Assembly: GCF_000017565.1 (NCBI RefSeq)
Contig: NC_009719.1
Coordinates: 3,269,001 to 3,333,000 of the forward strand
Length of the DNA: 64,000 nt
Reading direction: 5' to 3'
Origin: Parvibaculum lavamentivorans DS-1
GTDB lineage: Bacteria > Pseudomonadota > Alphaproteobacteria > Parvibaculales > Parvibaculaceae
The notes beneath the pieces are model-generated. The model was given only the letters and a program-made list of their open reading frames with translations. It was not told the origin of the DNA and did no database searches. A program made the translations under genes and the position numbers. Shown in pieces: positions 54,933 through 63,053 of the stretch; within the stretch, counting starts at the first letter, position 1; every line of letters begins with the position of its first letter.

Positions 54933-56495
54933 ATGAGTGCCCCCAAAGCCTTCTACATCACGACGGCAATTTCCTATCCCAACGGTCCGCCTCATATCGG
55001 CCATGCCTATGAGGTCATCACCACGGATGTGATCGCGCGCTACAAGCGGCTCGACGGCTACGACGTGCGGTTTCTCACGGGCGTGGACGATCACGGCCAG
55101 AAGATGGCGCAGACGGCGAAGGCAAAGGGCACGACCCCGCAGGCGCTGGCCGACGAGATGGCTCCGAAGTTCCTTGCAATGGACGAGCGGCTCAACATTT
55201 CCAATGACGATTTCATCCGCACCACCGAGGCGCGGCATGAAAAGGCGTGCCAGCATCTCTGGGAGAAAATCGCGGCGAAGGGCGACATCTATACCGGCAC
55301 CTATTCGGGCTGGTATTCGGTGCGCGACGAGGCGTTCTACGACGAGGACGAACTCACCACCGGCGAAGGCGGACAGAAGCTTGCACCGGGAACGGGCACG
55401 CCGGTCGAATGGATGGAGGAGGAAACCTATTTCTTCCGCCTGTCCGCCTATCAGGAAAAGCTGCTTGCGCTTTACGAGTCGCAGCCCGACTTCATCCAGC
55501 CGGCGTCGCGGCGCAACGAAATCCTCGCCTTCGTCAAACGCGGGCTGAACGATCTTTCCATTTCGCGCGCGCGGACCAAGCTCGATTGGGGCGTCGGGGT
55601 GCCCGGCGATCCGAACCATGTGATGTATGTCTGGATCGACGCCCTGACCAACTACATCACGGGCCTTGGCTACCCGGATATGGACGGCGATCTTTTCAAG
55701 CGGTACTGGCCGGCCGATATGCATATCATCGGCAAGGATATCGTGCGTTTTCATGCGGTCATCTGGCCGGCGATGCTGATGGCGGCGGAGGTGGCGCTGC
55801 CCAAACGCGTGTTCGGGCACGGCTTTCTCAACGTCCGCGGCGAGAAGATGTCGAAGTCGGTCGGGAACGTGATCGATCCGTTCACGATCACCGATACTTA
55901 CGGCGTCGATCCGATACGCTATTTCTTCTGCCGCGAGGTGACCTATGGCGCGGATGGAAGTTACAGCCATGACACGGTGGTGAACCGGATCAATGCCGAT
56001 CTCGCCAACGATATCGGCAACCTGGCGCAACGCTCGCTTTCGATGATCGCCAAGAACTGCGGCGGGGAAGTGCCTGCCTATGGCGCGTTCACGGCCGAGG
56101 ACAAAGCCGTGCTCGATGCTGCGGCGGCGCTGCCGGAGAAGACGCGCGAGCAGATGGAGCGGCTCGAGATTCACTCCTATGTGGGCGAGGTATTCGCGGT
56201 GGTCAGCGAGGCCAACCGCTATTTCGCCGGCCAGGAACCCTGGGCGCTGAAGAAGACCGACCCCGAACGCATGGGCACGGTGCTCTACGTGACGGCGGAG
56301 GTGGTGCGCCGCTGTGCGCTGATGCTGCAGCCGGTGATGCCGGCGTCGATCGCAAAGCTGCTCGACCTGCTGGCGGTGCCGGAAGGCGCGCGGGCCTTTT
56401 CCGACATTGCCGCATCGCTGACACCCGGGACGGCGCTGCCGGCGCCCGCGGGCGTGTTCCCGCGCTATGTGGAGCCGGAGGCCCTGTCGTCGTGA
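54933..56495 (+). CDS. metG: Methionyl-tRNA synthetase
   Basis: The 520-residue class I aminoacyl-tRNA synthetase has the HIGH-type motif PPHIGHAYE near residue 15 and KMSKS in [10 protein letters not shown] near residue 308. An anticodon-binding helical domain follows. It is the short form without the C-terminal dimerisation (EMAPII) domain. ATG 54933 is preferred over GTG 54900, which lies in the REP-like hairpin and would add 11 unconserved residues. tatD overlaps its stop as GTGA. Confidence 0.96.
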   Translation: MSAPKAFYITTAISYPNGPPHIGHAYEVITTDVIARYKRLDGYDVRFLTGVDDHGQKMAQTAKAKGTTPQALADEMAPKFLAMDERLNISNDDFIRTTEARHEKACQHLWEKIAAKGDIYTGTYSGWYSVRDEAFYDEDELTTGEGGQKLAPGTGTPVEWMEEETYFFRLSAYQEKLLALYESQPDFIQPASRRNEILAFVKRGLNDLSISRARTKLDWGVGVPGDPNHVMYVWIDALTNYITGLGYPDMDGDLFKRYWPADMHIIGKDIVRFHAVIWPAMLMAAEVALPKRVFGHGFLNVRGEKMSKSVGNVIDPFTITDTYGVDPIRYFFCREVTYGADGSYSHDTVVNRINADLANDIGNLAQRSLSMIAKNCGGEVPAYGAFTAEDKAVLDAAAALPEKTREQMERLEIHSYVGEVFAVVSEANRYFAGQEPWALKKTDPERMGTVLYVTAEVVRRCALMLQPVMPASIAKLLDLLAVPEGARAFSDIAASLTPGTALPAPAGVFPRYVEPEALSS

Positions 56496-57298
56496 CGCTG
56501 CCCGTTCTCATCGACAGCCATTGCCATCTCGACTTTCCCGATTTCGGGGCGGAGGTCGAGGAGGTGGTGGCGCGCGCGCATGAGGCGGGCGTGGGGCTGA
56601 TGGTGACGATCTCGACCAAGGTGAGCGAGTTCGACCGGGTGAGGGCGGTGGCGGAGCGGTTTCCCCATGTCTATTGCACGGTCGGCATCCATCCGCATGA
56701 GGCGGCGAGCGAGCCGGAGACGGATAAGGCGACGCTGATCGAAATGGCGAAGCATCCGAAGGTCGTCGGCATCGGTGAGACGGGGCTCGACTATTACTAT
56801 GAGCACAGCCCCCGCGAGGCGCAGAAGCGGAATTTCCGCTCGCATATCGCGGCGGCGCGCGAGACGGGGCTGCCGCTGATCGTGCATACGCGCGACGCGG
56901 ATGAGGACATGGCTCAGATACTGGATGAAGAAACGGGGAAGGGGGCTTTTCCGGGGCTGCTGCATTGCTTCAGCTCCAGCCCGCAACTCGCTGAAAAGGC
57001 TCTGGCACTCGGGCTCTACATCTCGCTTTCCGGCATCGTGACCTTCAAGAGCGCCGAAGAATTGCGCGCGACGGCGGCGACGGTGCCGATGGACCGGCTG
57101 CTGGTGGAGACGGATGCGCCTTACCTGGCGCCGGTGCCGAAGCGCGGCAAGCGGAACGAACCCGCCTTCGTGGTGCATACGGCGGCGAAGGTGGCGGAGA
57201 TCAAGGCGGTGCCGGTGGAAGAGCTGGCGGCGGCGACGACGGCCAATTTCCTCAGGCTGTTCTCGCGCGTGCCGCCCGATGCGGTGTTGCGCGGATGA
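56492..57298 (+). CDS. tatD: TatD-family metal-dependent hydrolase / DNase
   Basis: The 268-residue TIM-barrel hydrolase has all family metal motifs: DSHCHLDF near residue 8, GETGLDYYY near 95, HTRDAD near 130, LHCFSSS near 157 and [10 protein letters not shown] near 207. TatD proteins are 3'-5' exonucleases implicated in oxidative DNA repair and tRNA turnover. The GTG start at 56492 overlaps the metG TGA; its own TGA overlaps the next ATG, so this is a tightly coupled operon. Confidence 0.94.
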   Translation: MTLPVLIDSHCHLDFPDFGAEVEEVVARAHEAGVGLMVTISTKVSEFDRVRAVAERFPHVYCTVGIHPHEAASEPETDKATLIEMAKHPKVVGIGETGLDYYYEHSPREAQKRNFRSHIAAARETGLPLIVHTRDADEDMAQILDEETGKGAFPGLLHCFSSSPQLAEKALALGLYISLSGIVTFKSAEELRATAATVPMDRLLVETDAPYLAPVPKRGKRNEPAFVVHTAAKVAEIKAVPVEELAAATTANFLRLFSRVPPDAVLRG

Positions 57299-58113
57299 AG
57301 ATGCGGGCGACGATACTCGGCTCCGGCTCCTCCGGCGGCGTGCCGCGCATCGGCGCGGGCGGCGGCTTCTGGGGCGCCTGCGACCCGAAGGAGCCGAAGA
57401 ACCGGCGGCGTCGCTGCTCGCTGCTGATCGAGCAATGGGACCGCGACCCGACCGCGAAGACCGTGGTGCTGGTGGATACGGCGCCCGAGATGCGCGACCA
57501 GCTTATCGACGCGGATACGGGCTGGGTCGATGCGGTGCTCTTCACGCATGACCATGCGGACCAGTGCCACGGCATCGACGATTTGCGGATGGTGGCGCTG
57601 AACAAGCGGCGGCGCGTGGACTGCTGGATGGATGCGGCGACGCATGACACGCTGATGACGCGCTTCGGCTATTGCTTCCGGGAGAAGCCGGGCTCGGGCT
57701 ATCCGGCCATTCTCAACGATCACCTGATTTCGCGGAGCGGCCAGGAGATCGTTATCGACGGGCCGGGCGGACAAGTGAGGGCGGTCGCCTTCGACCAGGA
57801 TCACGGCAATATCCGTTCGCTCGGTTTCCGCTTCGGGCCACTCGCCTATTCGGCCGATGCGGTGGGCATACCGGATGAGAGTTTCGCGCTAATCGACGGA
57901 ATAGATTGCTGGATCGTCGATGCGCTGCGCTATGCGCCGCACCCGACCCATGCACATGTCGAGATGGCACTCGACTGGCTGAAGCGCGCCGGCACGAAAC
58001 ATGGCGTACTGACGAACCTTCATGTCGATCTCGATTATGCGAAGCTGAAGGCGGAGCTGCCTGAAGGCGTCGAGCCGGGCTATGACGGGATGCGGCTCGA
58101 ATTCGAGTTCTGA
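57295..58113 (+). CDS. MBL-fold metallo-hydrolase (PhnP-like)
   Basis: The 272-residue metallo-beta-lactamase-fold protein has the metal motif FTHDHADQCHGIDDLR near residue 78 and the typical start LGSGSSGGVPRIG. It resembles PhnP, a cyclic-phosphodiesterase, and other members next to tatD in alphaproteobacteria. ATG 57295 overlaps the tatD stop (ATGA); ATG 57301 is an alternative. The true substrate in this context is unknown, perhaps a nucleotide or phosphodiester. It ends the long plus-strand run. Confidence 0.9.
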   Translation: MKMRATILGSGSSGGVPRIGAGGGFWGACDPKEPKNRRRRCSLLIEQWDRDPTAKTVVLVDTAPEMRDQLIDADTGWVDAVLFTHDHADQCHGIDDLRMVALNKRRRVDCWMDAATHDTLMTRFGYCFREKPGSGYPAILNDHLISRSGQEIVIDGPGGQVRAVAFDQDHGNIRSLGFRFGPLAYSADAVGIPDESFALIDGIDCWIVDALRYAPHPTHAHVEMALDWLKRAGTKHGVLTNLHVDLDYAKLKAELPEGVEPGYDGMRLEFEF

Positions 58114-58136
58114 ACAGTTCGATTTCCAAACGGGCA

Positions 58137-58160
58137 AACGGGACGCGATTGCGTCCCGTT
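58137..58160. terminator. Bidirectional hairpin between convergent genes
   Basis: AACGGGACGC-GATT-GCGTCCCGTT, a 10-bp stem with a 4-base loop, 23 bases after the MBL stop and 21 bases beyond the stop of the PepSY-like gene. No long T tract follows on either strand, so termination strength is uncertain. Confidence 0.6.
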
Positions 58161-58181
58161 GCCATTTGCCATCAGCGATTT

Positions 58182-58574
58182 TTACTGCTTCGAGGGTTTG
58201 TTGAGCGTGCGGCTCGAGGTTTCCCTCACAACATCGCCCGTCTCCTTGTCGATCACGACAGTTACCGGGTGACCCCATTCATTGGCGGCTTTGAAAGCCA
58301 TCTCGCTTTCAAGCGCGACGCCGGGGGTCTGCTCGACATCCGAGTAACCCAGCGATTCCAGATGCGCGACCGGATCCGCGAGGTGCGGCGAACCGGGCAT
58401 GGTGGTCGTCGTGGTGACGGTCGTTATCGACCCCGTCGTCGCGGGAGCGGGATAGACGGTTGTGCCGCTATTGGTGACGATCGTGGTGCTTGTCTGAGCC
58501 GTGGCCGCGAGGGGAGCGGCCAACAAGGCGGCGCCAGCCGCGCCGACAAGGAGTGCGTGCTTCAACTGAATCAT
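58182..58574 (-). CDS. Secreted PepSY-like protein 1 (three-gene paralogue array)
   Basis: The 130-residue exported protein has signal peptide LLVGAAGAALLAAPLAATAQ, a short Thr/Ser/Ala-rich linker, and a C-terminal module GYSDVEQTPG...GHPVTVVIDKETGDVVRET. The module matches the PepSY-like pattern of the two neighbouring genes. GGAGG sits ahead of the ATG in the same context as in the other two (CTGGAGGA, then A). An EcfG-like promoter lies at 58623-58647. The role is unknown; PepSY-type domains often bind or inhibit proteases in the envelope. Confidence 0.72.
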   Translation of the reverse strand: MIQLKHALLVGAAGAALLAAPLAATAQTSTTIVTNSGTTVYPAPATTGSITTVTTTTTMPGSPHLADPVAHLESLGYSDVEQTPGVALESEMAFKAANEWGHPVTVVIDKETGDVVRETSSRTLNKPSKQ

Positions 58575-58622
58575 CAGTCCATTCCTCCAGTTGCTGCGCC
58601 CACCCGAACCCATCGGACAAAC

Positions 58623-58647
58623 AACGCGCGGCGGAGGCATTCGCTCC
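58623..58647 (-). promoter_or_regulatory. EcfG-like promoter of PepSY-like gene 1
   Basis: On the minus strand GGAGC-N16-CGTT, one mismatch from GGAAC-N16-CGTT, with the -10 CGTT 49 bases before the ATG. Identical spacing is found ahead of the other two paralogues. Confidence 0.5.
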
Positions 58648-58736
58648 ATATCGACACAGAAATATGAAAAGAAACCGTTTCTCAGTAACGGCTTTCAGCA
58701 TTTCTCTCATGTGAAATAACAGGAGCGTACACTATG

Positions 58737-58767
58737 AAAAACGGCGCGAAACCGAAGTTCCGCGCCG
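58737..58767 (-). terminator. Terminator after PepSY-like gene 2
   Basis: Reading the minus strand: CGGCGCG-GAAC-TTCG-GTTT-CGCGCCG followed by TTTTT. The 11-bp stem with a TTCG tetraloop and a T run starts 26 bases after the stop of the gene at 58794. Confidence 0.9.
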
Positions 58768-58793
58768 CTCTTATTGTGCAATCCGGAGAAGCC

Positions 58794-59180
58794 TTACTGG
58801 TCTTTCGCCTGCTTGGGCGTCTCGCTGATGACATCGCCCGTCTCGGTGTCGACCACCAGCTCAACCTCGGTGCCGGAAGAGTCACGCGCGGTGTAGGTGG
58901 CCTGGCCTTCGGTTTCGGTGGCGCCGGCCTTTTCCTGCACGTCCGTATAGCCCCGCTGGGTGAGCTGCTCGGCGGCGGGGCCTGTGATCGTGGCACCCAT
59001 CGAGCCGGTGGCGCCCGTCGTGCCCGTCGCGCCTGTCGTGGCGCCGGCCGTTCCAGTGCCTGTGACCGTACCCGCTGCGCCCGGGGTGGTCGTGTCGGTC
59101 GTGCCTTCGGCGAGAGCCGGAGACGCCATCAGGGCGACACTTGCGGCGCCAGCGAGGAGAGCCTTGGTGAAATGGTTCAT
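58794..59180 (-). CDS. Secreted PepSY-like protein 2 (three-gene paralogue array)
   Basis: The 128-residue exported protein has signal peptide LLAGAASVALMASPALAEG, a Gly/Thr/Ala repeat linker of about 40 residues built from GATGTT-like units, and a C-terminal module GYTDVQEKAG...GTEVELVVDTETGDVISET. The module is clearly paralogous to the genes on either side. TCTGGAGGA precedes the ATG. An EcfG-like promoter lies at 59265-59289 and a terminator follows. No function is known; a stress-induced envelope protein is inferred. Confidence 0.75.
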   Translation of the reverse strand: MNHFTKALLAGAASVALMASPALAEGTTDTTTPGAAGTVTGTGTAGATTGATGTTGATGSMGATITGPAAEQLTQRGYTDVQEKAGATETEGQATYTARDSSGTEVELVVDTETGDVISETPKQAKDQ

Positions 59181-59221
59181 GAATCTGATCCTCCAGATTT
59201 TTTTCAAGCACCCCGGTGCCC

Positions 59222-59237
59222 CGTGATTTCGATCACG
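59222..59237. promoter_or_regulatory. Dyad in the leader of PepSY-like gene 2
   Basis: CGTGAT-TTCG-ATCACG, a perfect 6-bp inverted repeat. It sits between the EcfG-like promoter and the ATG. It fits either a small RNA hairpin or the CRP/FNR-family half-site spacing GTGA-N6-TCAC. Which is correct cannot be told from the sequence. Confidence 0.35.
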
Positions 59238-59264
59238 AATGCTGCTGTTGCAGTCTGCTGAAAG

Positions 59265-59289
59265 AACGCCCCGGCGCGTGGATTGCTCC
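59265..59289 (-). promoter_or_regulatory. EcfG-like promoter of PepSY-like gene 2
   Basis: On the minus strand GGAGC-N16-CGTT, one mismatch from the EcfG consensus and identical in both elements to the site ahead of gene 1. The -10 lies 85 bases before the ATG, giving a long leader. Confidence 0.5.
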
Positions 59290-59520
59290 ATATGAAAGGT
59301 GGAATTCATAAGGAAATCCCGAAAGAAGCGGTGCGGAGCAGGCCGCGCCGCCGCCGCGCTGAATTGCGGCGCATTGGATTTCCTCCAGGTTCCGTTTGCC
59401 TCCATGCGCCCGTCGAAGACGATGCGTTCCGGCTCATCCTTGGAGAGAAGAGGGGCCGGTTATGCCTTGTGGTGAAACGGCTTGAGCCCCTTACTTGCCA
59501 CAGGGGTTAAGACAATCAGA

Positions 59521-59548
59521 CGGCACGGGATCGTAAAATCCCGTGCCG
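59521..59548 (-). terminator. Terminator-like hairpin after PepSY-like gene 3
   Basis: CGGCACGGGAT (59521-59531) and ATCCCGTGCCG (59538-59548) form an 11-bp perfect stem with a 6-base loop, starting 23 bases beyond the stop at 59572. The T tract on the minus strand is weak. Confidence 0.65.
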
Positions 59549-59571
59549 CAGATCGCTAAAGCCCAAGGTGC

Positions 59572-60459
59572 TTACCGGGCTTCCATCGTGCCCTTGGCAC
59601 CAGCATCGGCACCCGTTTCGCTGATGACGGCGCCGGTGCGGCTGTCGACCGTGACTTCCACGGGCTCGCCATCCGCATTGGTGGCACTGTAGATCGCCTG
59701 ACCTTCAGTCGCCGCCGCGCCTTCAACCGGCTTGATATTCGTGTAGCCCTGGCCAGTCAGCTCGCTTGTCGGATCGATCTCGGGGACCGCCGCGCCGCCA
59801 GCCGCGCTGCCGGCGCCTTCATCGCCAACGATACGGTCGGTGGAGCCGCCGGTCGTGCCCGTGACGCCCGTGTTGGCGGGGGAGGTTGTACCGCCGCTGC
59901 CGAGCGTGTCCATGGCGCCGCCCGTGCCGCCGACCTGTGCGAGCGTGTCGTTTGCGGCATTGGGCAGCGAAGCGCCATCGCCGAGATTGTCATCGGCTTC
60001 GGTATCCGCGCTCACGGCACCTTTGCCGGAGACGCCGGCGGCGGCACCGCCGGTCATGCCTTGGGTGGTTTCACGCGCGGCTTCCGCTGCGCCGCGCACA
60101 TTGCTTTCGGTCTGGGCCGGACTTGGCGTATCGAAGGCGCCGGTAATGCCGGTCTGGCCGGTCAGCGAATTGTCGCCCACATTGCCAGCGCCCGTGACCC
60201 CGGCACCCGCGGAAGCACCATTGGACCCAGCGCCAGCACCGGCGCCCACGCCAACCGAGCCGCCAGCGCCACCCACAGTGCGGCCCGGGTCGATGGAGCT
60301 ACCGGCGCCGGCCGCGCCGGAGGTCGAGCCGGTTACGCCCGTGGCGGCGCCGGAAACGCCCGAGGTTGCGCCATTGAGAGCGTCGATCGCCATCGCCGGG
60401 GCCGCCATCAGGGCGAATGTCGCCGTGCCGGCGAGGAGAATTTTCTTGAACCGCGTCAT
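59572..60459 (-). CDS. Secreted PepSY-like protein 3 with long Gly/Ala/Thr linker
   Basis: The 295-residue exported protein has signal peptide LLAGTATFALMAAPAMA. A linker of about 215 residues rich in Gly, Ala, Thr and Ser follows (units such as GVSGAATGVTG and GAGAGSNGAS), then a C-terminal module GYTNIKPVEG...GEPVEVTVDSRTGAVISET paralogous to the two downstream genes. TCTGGAGGA precedes the ATG. The linker is several-fold longer than in its paralogues, which suggests an expandable spacer. An EcfG-like promoter lies at 60514-60538. Confidence 0.75.
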   Translation of the reverse strand: MTRFKKILLAGTATFALMAAPAMAIDALNGATSGVSGAATGVTGSTSGAAGAGSSIDPGRTVGGAGGSVGVGAGAGAGSNGASAGAGVTGAGNVGDNSLTGQTGITGAFDTPSPAQTESNVRGAAEAARETTQGMTGGAAAGVSGKGAVSADTEADDNLGDGASLPNAANDTLAQVGGTGGAMDTLGSGGTTSPANTGVTGTTGGSTDRIVGDEGAGSAAGGAAVPEIDPTSELTGQGYTNIKPVEGAAATEGQAIYSATNADGEPVEVTVDSRTGAVISETGADAGAKGTMEAR

Positions 60460-60816
60460 CTGATCGTTCCTCCAGATATACGTCCGTGCCCGCCAAGCCT
60501 CATGTGTCCTAACAACGGATACCGTGCATTTCGGGTCCACGAAATGCTGAAAAACTTGGCGCTTGGGGCGGCTGCAGGCCCTGGGGAAGCGCGCAACCCC
60601 TTGAAATGTCGAGGAAGCGCGGTGGCTGGAGAGCGGCTCAGGCTGATATCCGGGATGTTCGTTTTATTTCCATAATATATATTATCGGCTATCTGGATAC
60701 GGGGTGGCTTGCGGCCATGGGCGCTCCTCCGCTGCCATAGCCAGTGCAGCGTCGACAAGGCGTGGCGCAGCCCCTACCTTTCCGGCAACAGGCATTTCCG
60801 ACAAAGCGAGTTTTCC
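60460..60816. other. 357-base intergenic region between PepSY-like gene 3 and the YcbL-like gene
   Basis: A divergent promoter region. It holds the EcfG-like promoter of gene 3 (60514-60538, minus strand) and an AT-rich 14-base palindrome ATAATATATATTAT (60672-60685), out of character for this GC-rich window and possibly part of the plus-strand promoter. No further gene is supported; the YcbL-like frame is open upstream to 60709 but is unconserved there. Confidence 0.6.
60514..60538 (-). promoter_or_regulatory. EcfG-like promoter of PepSY-like gene 3
   Basis: On the minus strand GGACC-N16-CGTT, one mismatch from GGAAC-N16-CGTT, with CGTT 55 bases before the ATG. Same spacing as the other two genes of the array. 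Confidence 0.5.
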
Positions 60817-61467
60817 ATGGGTCTCAAGGCCGCCATTCTTCCCGTGACGCCGTTTCAGCAGAACTGCACGCTGATGTGGAACGATGAAAACATGCGCGGC
60901 GCGGTCAGCGACCCCGGCGGCGATCTGGAGCGCATCAAGGCTGCGGCGGCCGAGGCCGGCGTCACCATCGAGAAAATCCTGCTGACCCATGGCCATCTCG
61001 ATCATGCATCGGCGGCCGGCGATCTCGCGCGTGAGCTTGGCGTGCCGGTCGAAGGCCCGCATGAGGACGACCTGTTCCTGATCGAGGCGCTGCCGGACCA
61101 GGCGGCCAAATACGGGTTTCCGCCGGTCGGTGCCTTCCGGCCGGACCGCTGGCTGAAGGATGGCGACCAGGTGACGTTTGCCGGGCTCACATTCGATGTG
61201 CGCCACTGCCCCGGCCACACGCCCGGCCATGTGGTTTTCTTCCATGAACCGTCGCGGCTGGCGATTGTCGGCGATGTGCTGTTTCAGGGCTCCATCGGGC
61301 GCACGGATTTTCCGCGCGGCGACCATGGCGCGCTTGTCCGCTCGATCCGCGAACGGCTCTGGCCGCTTGGCGACGATGTGACCTTTGTACCCGGACATGG
61401 GCCGCTTTCGACCTTTGGCGTCGAGCGGCGCACAAACCCCTTTGTGGCCGACGAGAATTTCGCCTGA
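60817..61467 (+). CDS. MBL-fold metallo-hydrolase (YcbL / glyoxalase II-like)
   Basis: The 216-residue protein has the metal motif LTHGHLDHASAAGDLA near residue 53, DVRHCPGHTPGHVVFFH near 130, GDVLFQGSIGRTDFPRGD near 153 and FVPGHGPLSTFGVER near 188. These features match YcbL-type type II glyoxalases, which hydrolyse S-lactoylglutathione or similar thioesters. ATG 60817 starts the conserved MGLKAAILPVTPFQQN sequence; its ribosome-binding site is weak. Likely monocistronic. Confidence 0.92.
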   Translation: MGLKAAILPVTPFQQNCTLMWNDENMRGAVSDPGGDLERIKAAAAEAGVTIEKILLTHGHLDHASAAGDLARELGVPVEGPHEDDLFLIEALPDQAAKYGFPPVGAFRPDRWLKDGDQVTFAGLTFDVRHCPGHTPGHVVFFHEPSRLAIVGDVLFQGSIGRTDFPRGDHGALVRSIRERLWPLGDDVTFVPGHGPLSTFGVERRTNPFVADENFA

Positions 61468-61610
61468 CGAAACCGGCCTTTCCGTTGCGAAAGACGATGG
61501 ACAAAAGGCGCCCAATCGGCTTCCTTACGCAACTGACAAATAGTCAATAAAAGGCCCGCAAAGGGCGGTCGCCGCAGCGGGCGCAACGGCGCCCCGGCGC
61601 ATGACATGGC

Positions 61611-63041
61611 ATGGGGGAACGAGTGGAGAAGCACAAGGTCACACGGTGGCAGATCGCGGCCTTCGGATTGCCGTCCATTCCGATTTCGGCACTTGGCCTT
61701 CCCATCGTCGTTTATCTGCCGCCCTTCTATGCCCATGACATGGGGCTGAGCCTGACGGTTGTCGGCACGGTGTTCATGATGGCACGGTTCTGGGACGTGA
61801 TTACCGACCCGGTGCTCGGAATGGTGTCCGACCGGTTTCCGAGCCGCTGGGGCCGCAGGCGGCACTGGATCGTCATTTCCGCGCCGCTGCTGCTCATTTC
61901 CGCCTACATGCTTTTCATGCCGACGCCGCCTGTGACCTGGGTCTATCTAGCGGGGTGGATGTTCTTTCTCTATATCGGCTGGACGCTCATCACGATTTCT
62001 CACATGTCGTGGGGCGCGGAATTGTCGGCGGATTACGACGAACGCTCGACCATTCAGGGGATGCGTGAATTCCTGCTGATCTTCGGGATGTTCACCGTGC
62101 TCGCCCTGCCCGCCATTATCGAAAGCGTGTCCGAGGCCGGCGCGGGCGGCGCGGAGAAAGTCGCGGCGATGGGATGGTTCATCATCATATTGCTGCCGAT
62201 CACGATCGGGCTTGCTGTGTGGGTGACGCCTGAATTTCCCAGCGCGCCGCATCAACAGATCCCGTGGAAGCGCGCATGGGGCATGATCATGCGCAACCGG
62301 CTGCTGCAACGCGTGCTGGTGGCGGACCTGCTGGTGAACATTGCGCCCGCGATCACCGGCTCGCTCTATATCTTCTTCGCATCGCACGTCATGGGGCTGC
62401 CGAAATCGGCGAGCCTCTTGCTGCTGATCTATTTCATTGCAGGCTTTGTCGGCATTCCGGCGTGGATCCGCATGAGCCACATTGCGGGCAAGCACAAGAC
62501 GCTCGCCATTGCCATGGTCTATGGCGCGGTCACCCTGCCCCTCGTCGTGTTTTTTCCGCGCGGCGAATTCTGGTGGCTCTTTGTCGGCAATTCGCTCTAT
62601 GGCGTCGCCTATGGCGCGGGATCGTTTCTGCTGCGCTCCATCATGGCCGATGTCATCGACACGGATTATCTGGAGACAGGACAGAGGCGCACCGGACTTT
62701 ACTATTCGCTGCTCAGCATGACAGCGAAGGTGGGCGCGGCGCTGGCCGTGGGCATCACCTATCCGCTGCTCGACCTCATTCAGTTTACGCCTGGCGGCGA
62801 AAACTCGCCGGAGACGCTCAACCAGTTCATGGCGCTCTATGTGGCCATGCCGGCACTTGTGATGCTGGCGGCGGCGTTTGTGATGTGGCGCTTTCCGCTC
62901 GACCGGGCCGCACAGCTCGCCCTGCGGCGGAAGATCGAGGAGCGGGACGGCAAGCACCGAGCGCATGAGGCAAGCGACGCGGCGGCAGCCGTGGCAGCAG
63001 TCGGCACGGCGGGCGGCGTTATCGATCCATCCGGCGACTAG
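61611..63041 (+). CDS. MFS transporter of the glycoside-pentoside-hexuronide (GPH) cation symporter type
   Basis: The 476-residue, 12-span transporter has GPH/MelB-like features: MARFWDVITDPVLGMVSDRFPSRWGRRRHWI near residue 60, including the cation-site aspartates, and the central repeat DVIDTDYLETGQRRTGLYYSLLSM near 350. Such proteins import glycosides or related compounds with sodium or protons. The start is ATG 61611 or GTG 61623. No sugar-degradation genes are adjacent, so the substrate is unknown. mazG follows 12 bases later. Confidence 0.88.
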   Translation: MGERVEKHKVTRWQIAAFGLPSIPISALGLPIVVYLPPFYAHDMGLSLTVVGTVFMMARFWDVITDPVLGMVSDRFPSRWGRRRHWIVISAPLLLISAYMLFMPTPPVTWVYLAGWMFFLYIGWTLITISHMSWGAELSADYDERSTIQGMREFLLIFGMFTVLALPAIIESVSEAGAGGAEKVAAMGWFIIILLPITIGLAVWVTPEFPSAPHQQIPWKRAWGMIMRNRLLQRVLVADLLVNIAPAITGSLYIFFASHVMGLPKSASLLLLIYFIAGFVGIPAWIRMSHIAGKHKTLAIAMVYGAVTLPLVVFFPRGEFWWLFVGNSLYGVAYGAGSFLLRSIMADVIDTDYLETGQRRTGLYYSLLSMTAKVGAALAVGITYPLLDLIQFTPGGENSPETLNQFMALYVAMPALVMLAAAFVMWRFPLDRAAQLALRRKIEERDGKHRAHEASDAAAAVAAVGTAGGVIDPSGD

Positions 63042-63053
63042 CGGAGAAGCGGA

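Larger units (their letters stand above)
59181..59571. other. 391-base intergenic region between PepSY-like genes 2 and 3
   Basis: The region holds the promoter and leader of gene 2. The leader contains a dyad CGTGAT-TTCG-ATCACG (59222-59237), readable as an RNA stem-loop or as a CRP-like GTGA-N6-TCAC site. It also holds the terminator hairpin of gene 3 (59521-59548). A 75-codon plus-strand frame (59283-59510) has no ribosome-binding site and arginine-rich composition typical of a spurious frame. The remainder shows nothing recognisable. Confidence 0.6.

Noticed and set aside
59283-59510. 75-codon plus-strand frame between PepSY-like genes 2 and 3
   Set aside because: No ribosome-binding site, arginine-rich composition, and it overlaps the promoter of gene 2.
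58182-60459. Repetitive Gly/Ala/Thr coding stretches considered as CRISPR or DNA satellite repeats
   Set aside because: The repeats follow the reading frame and are imperfect codon-level repeats inside exported proteins, with no spacer structure.
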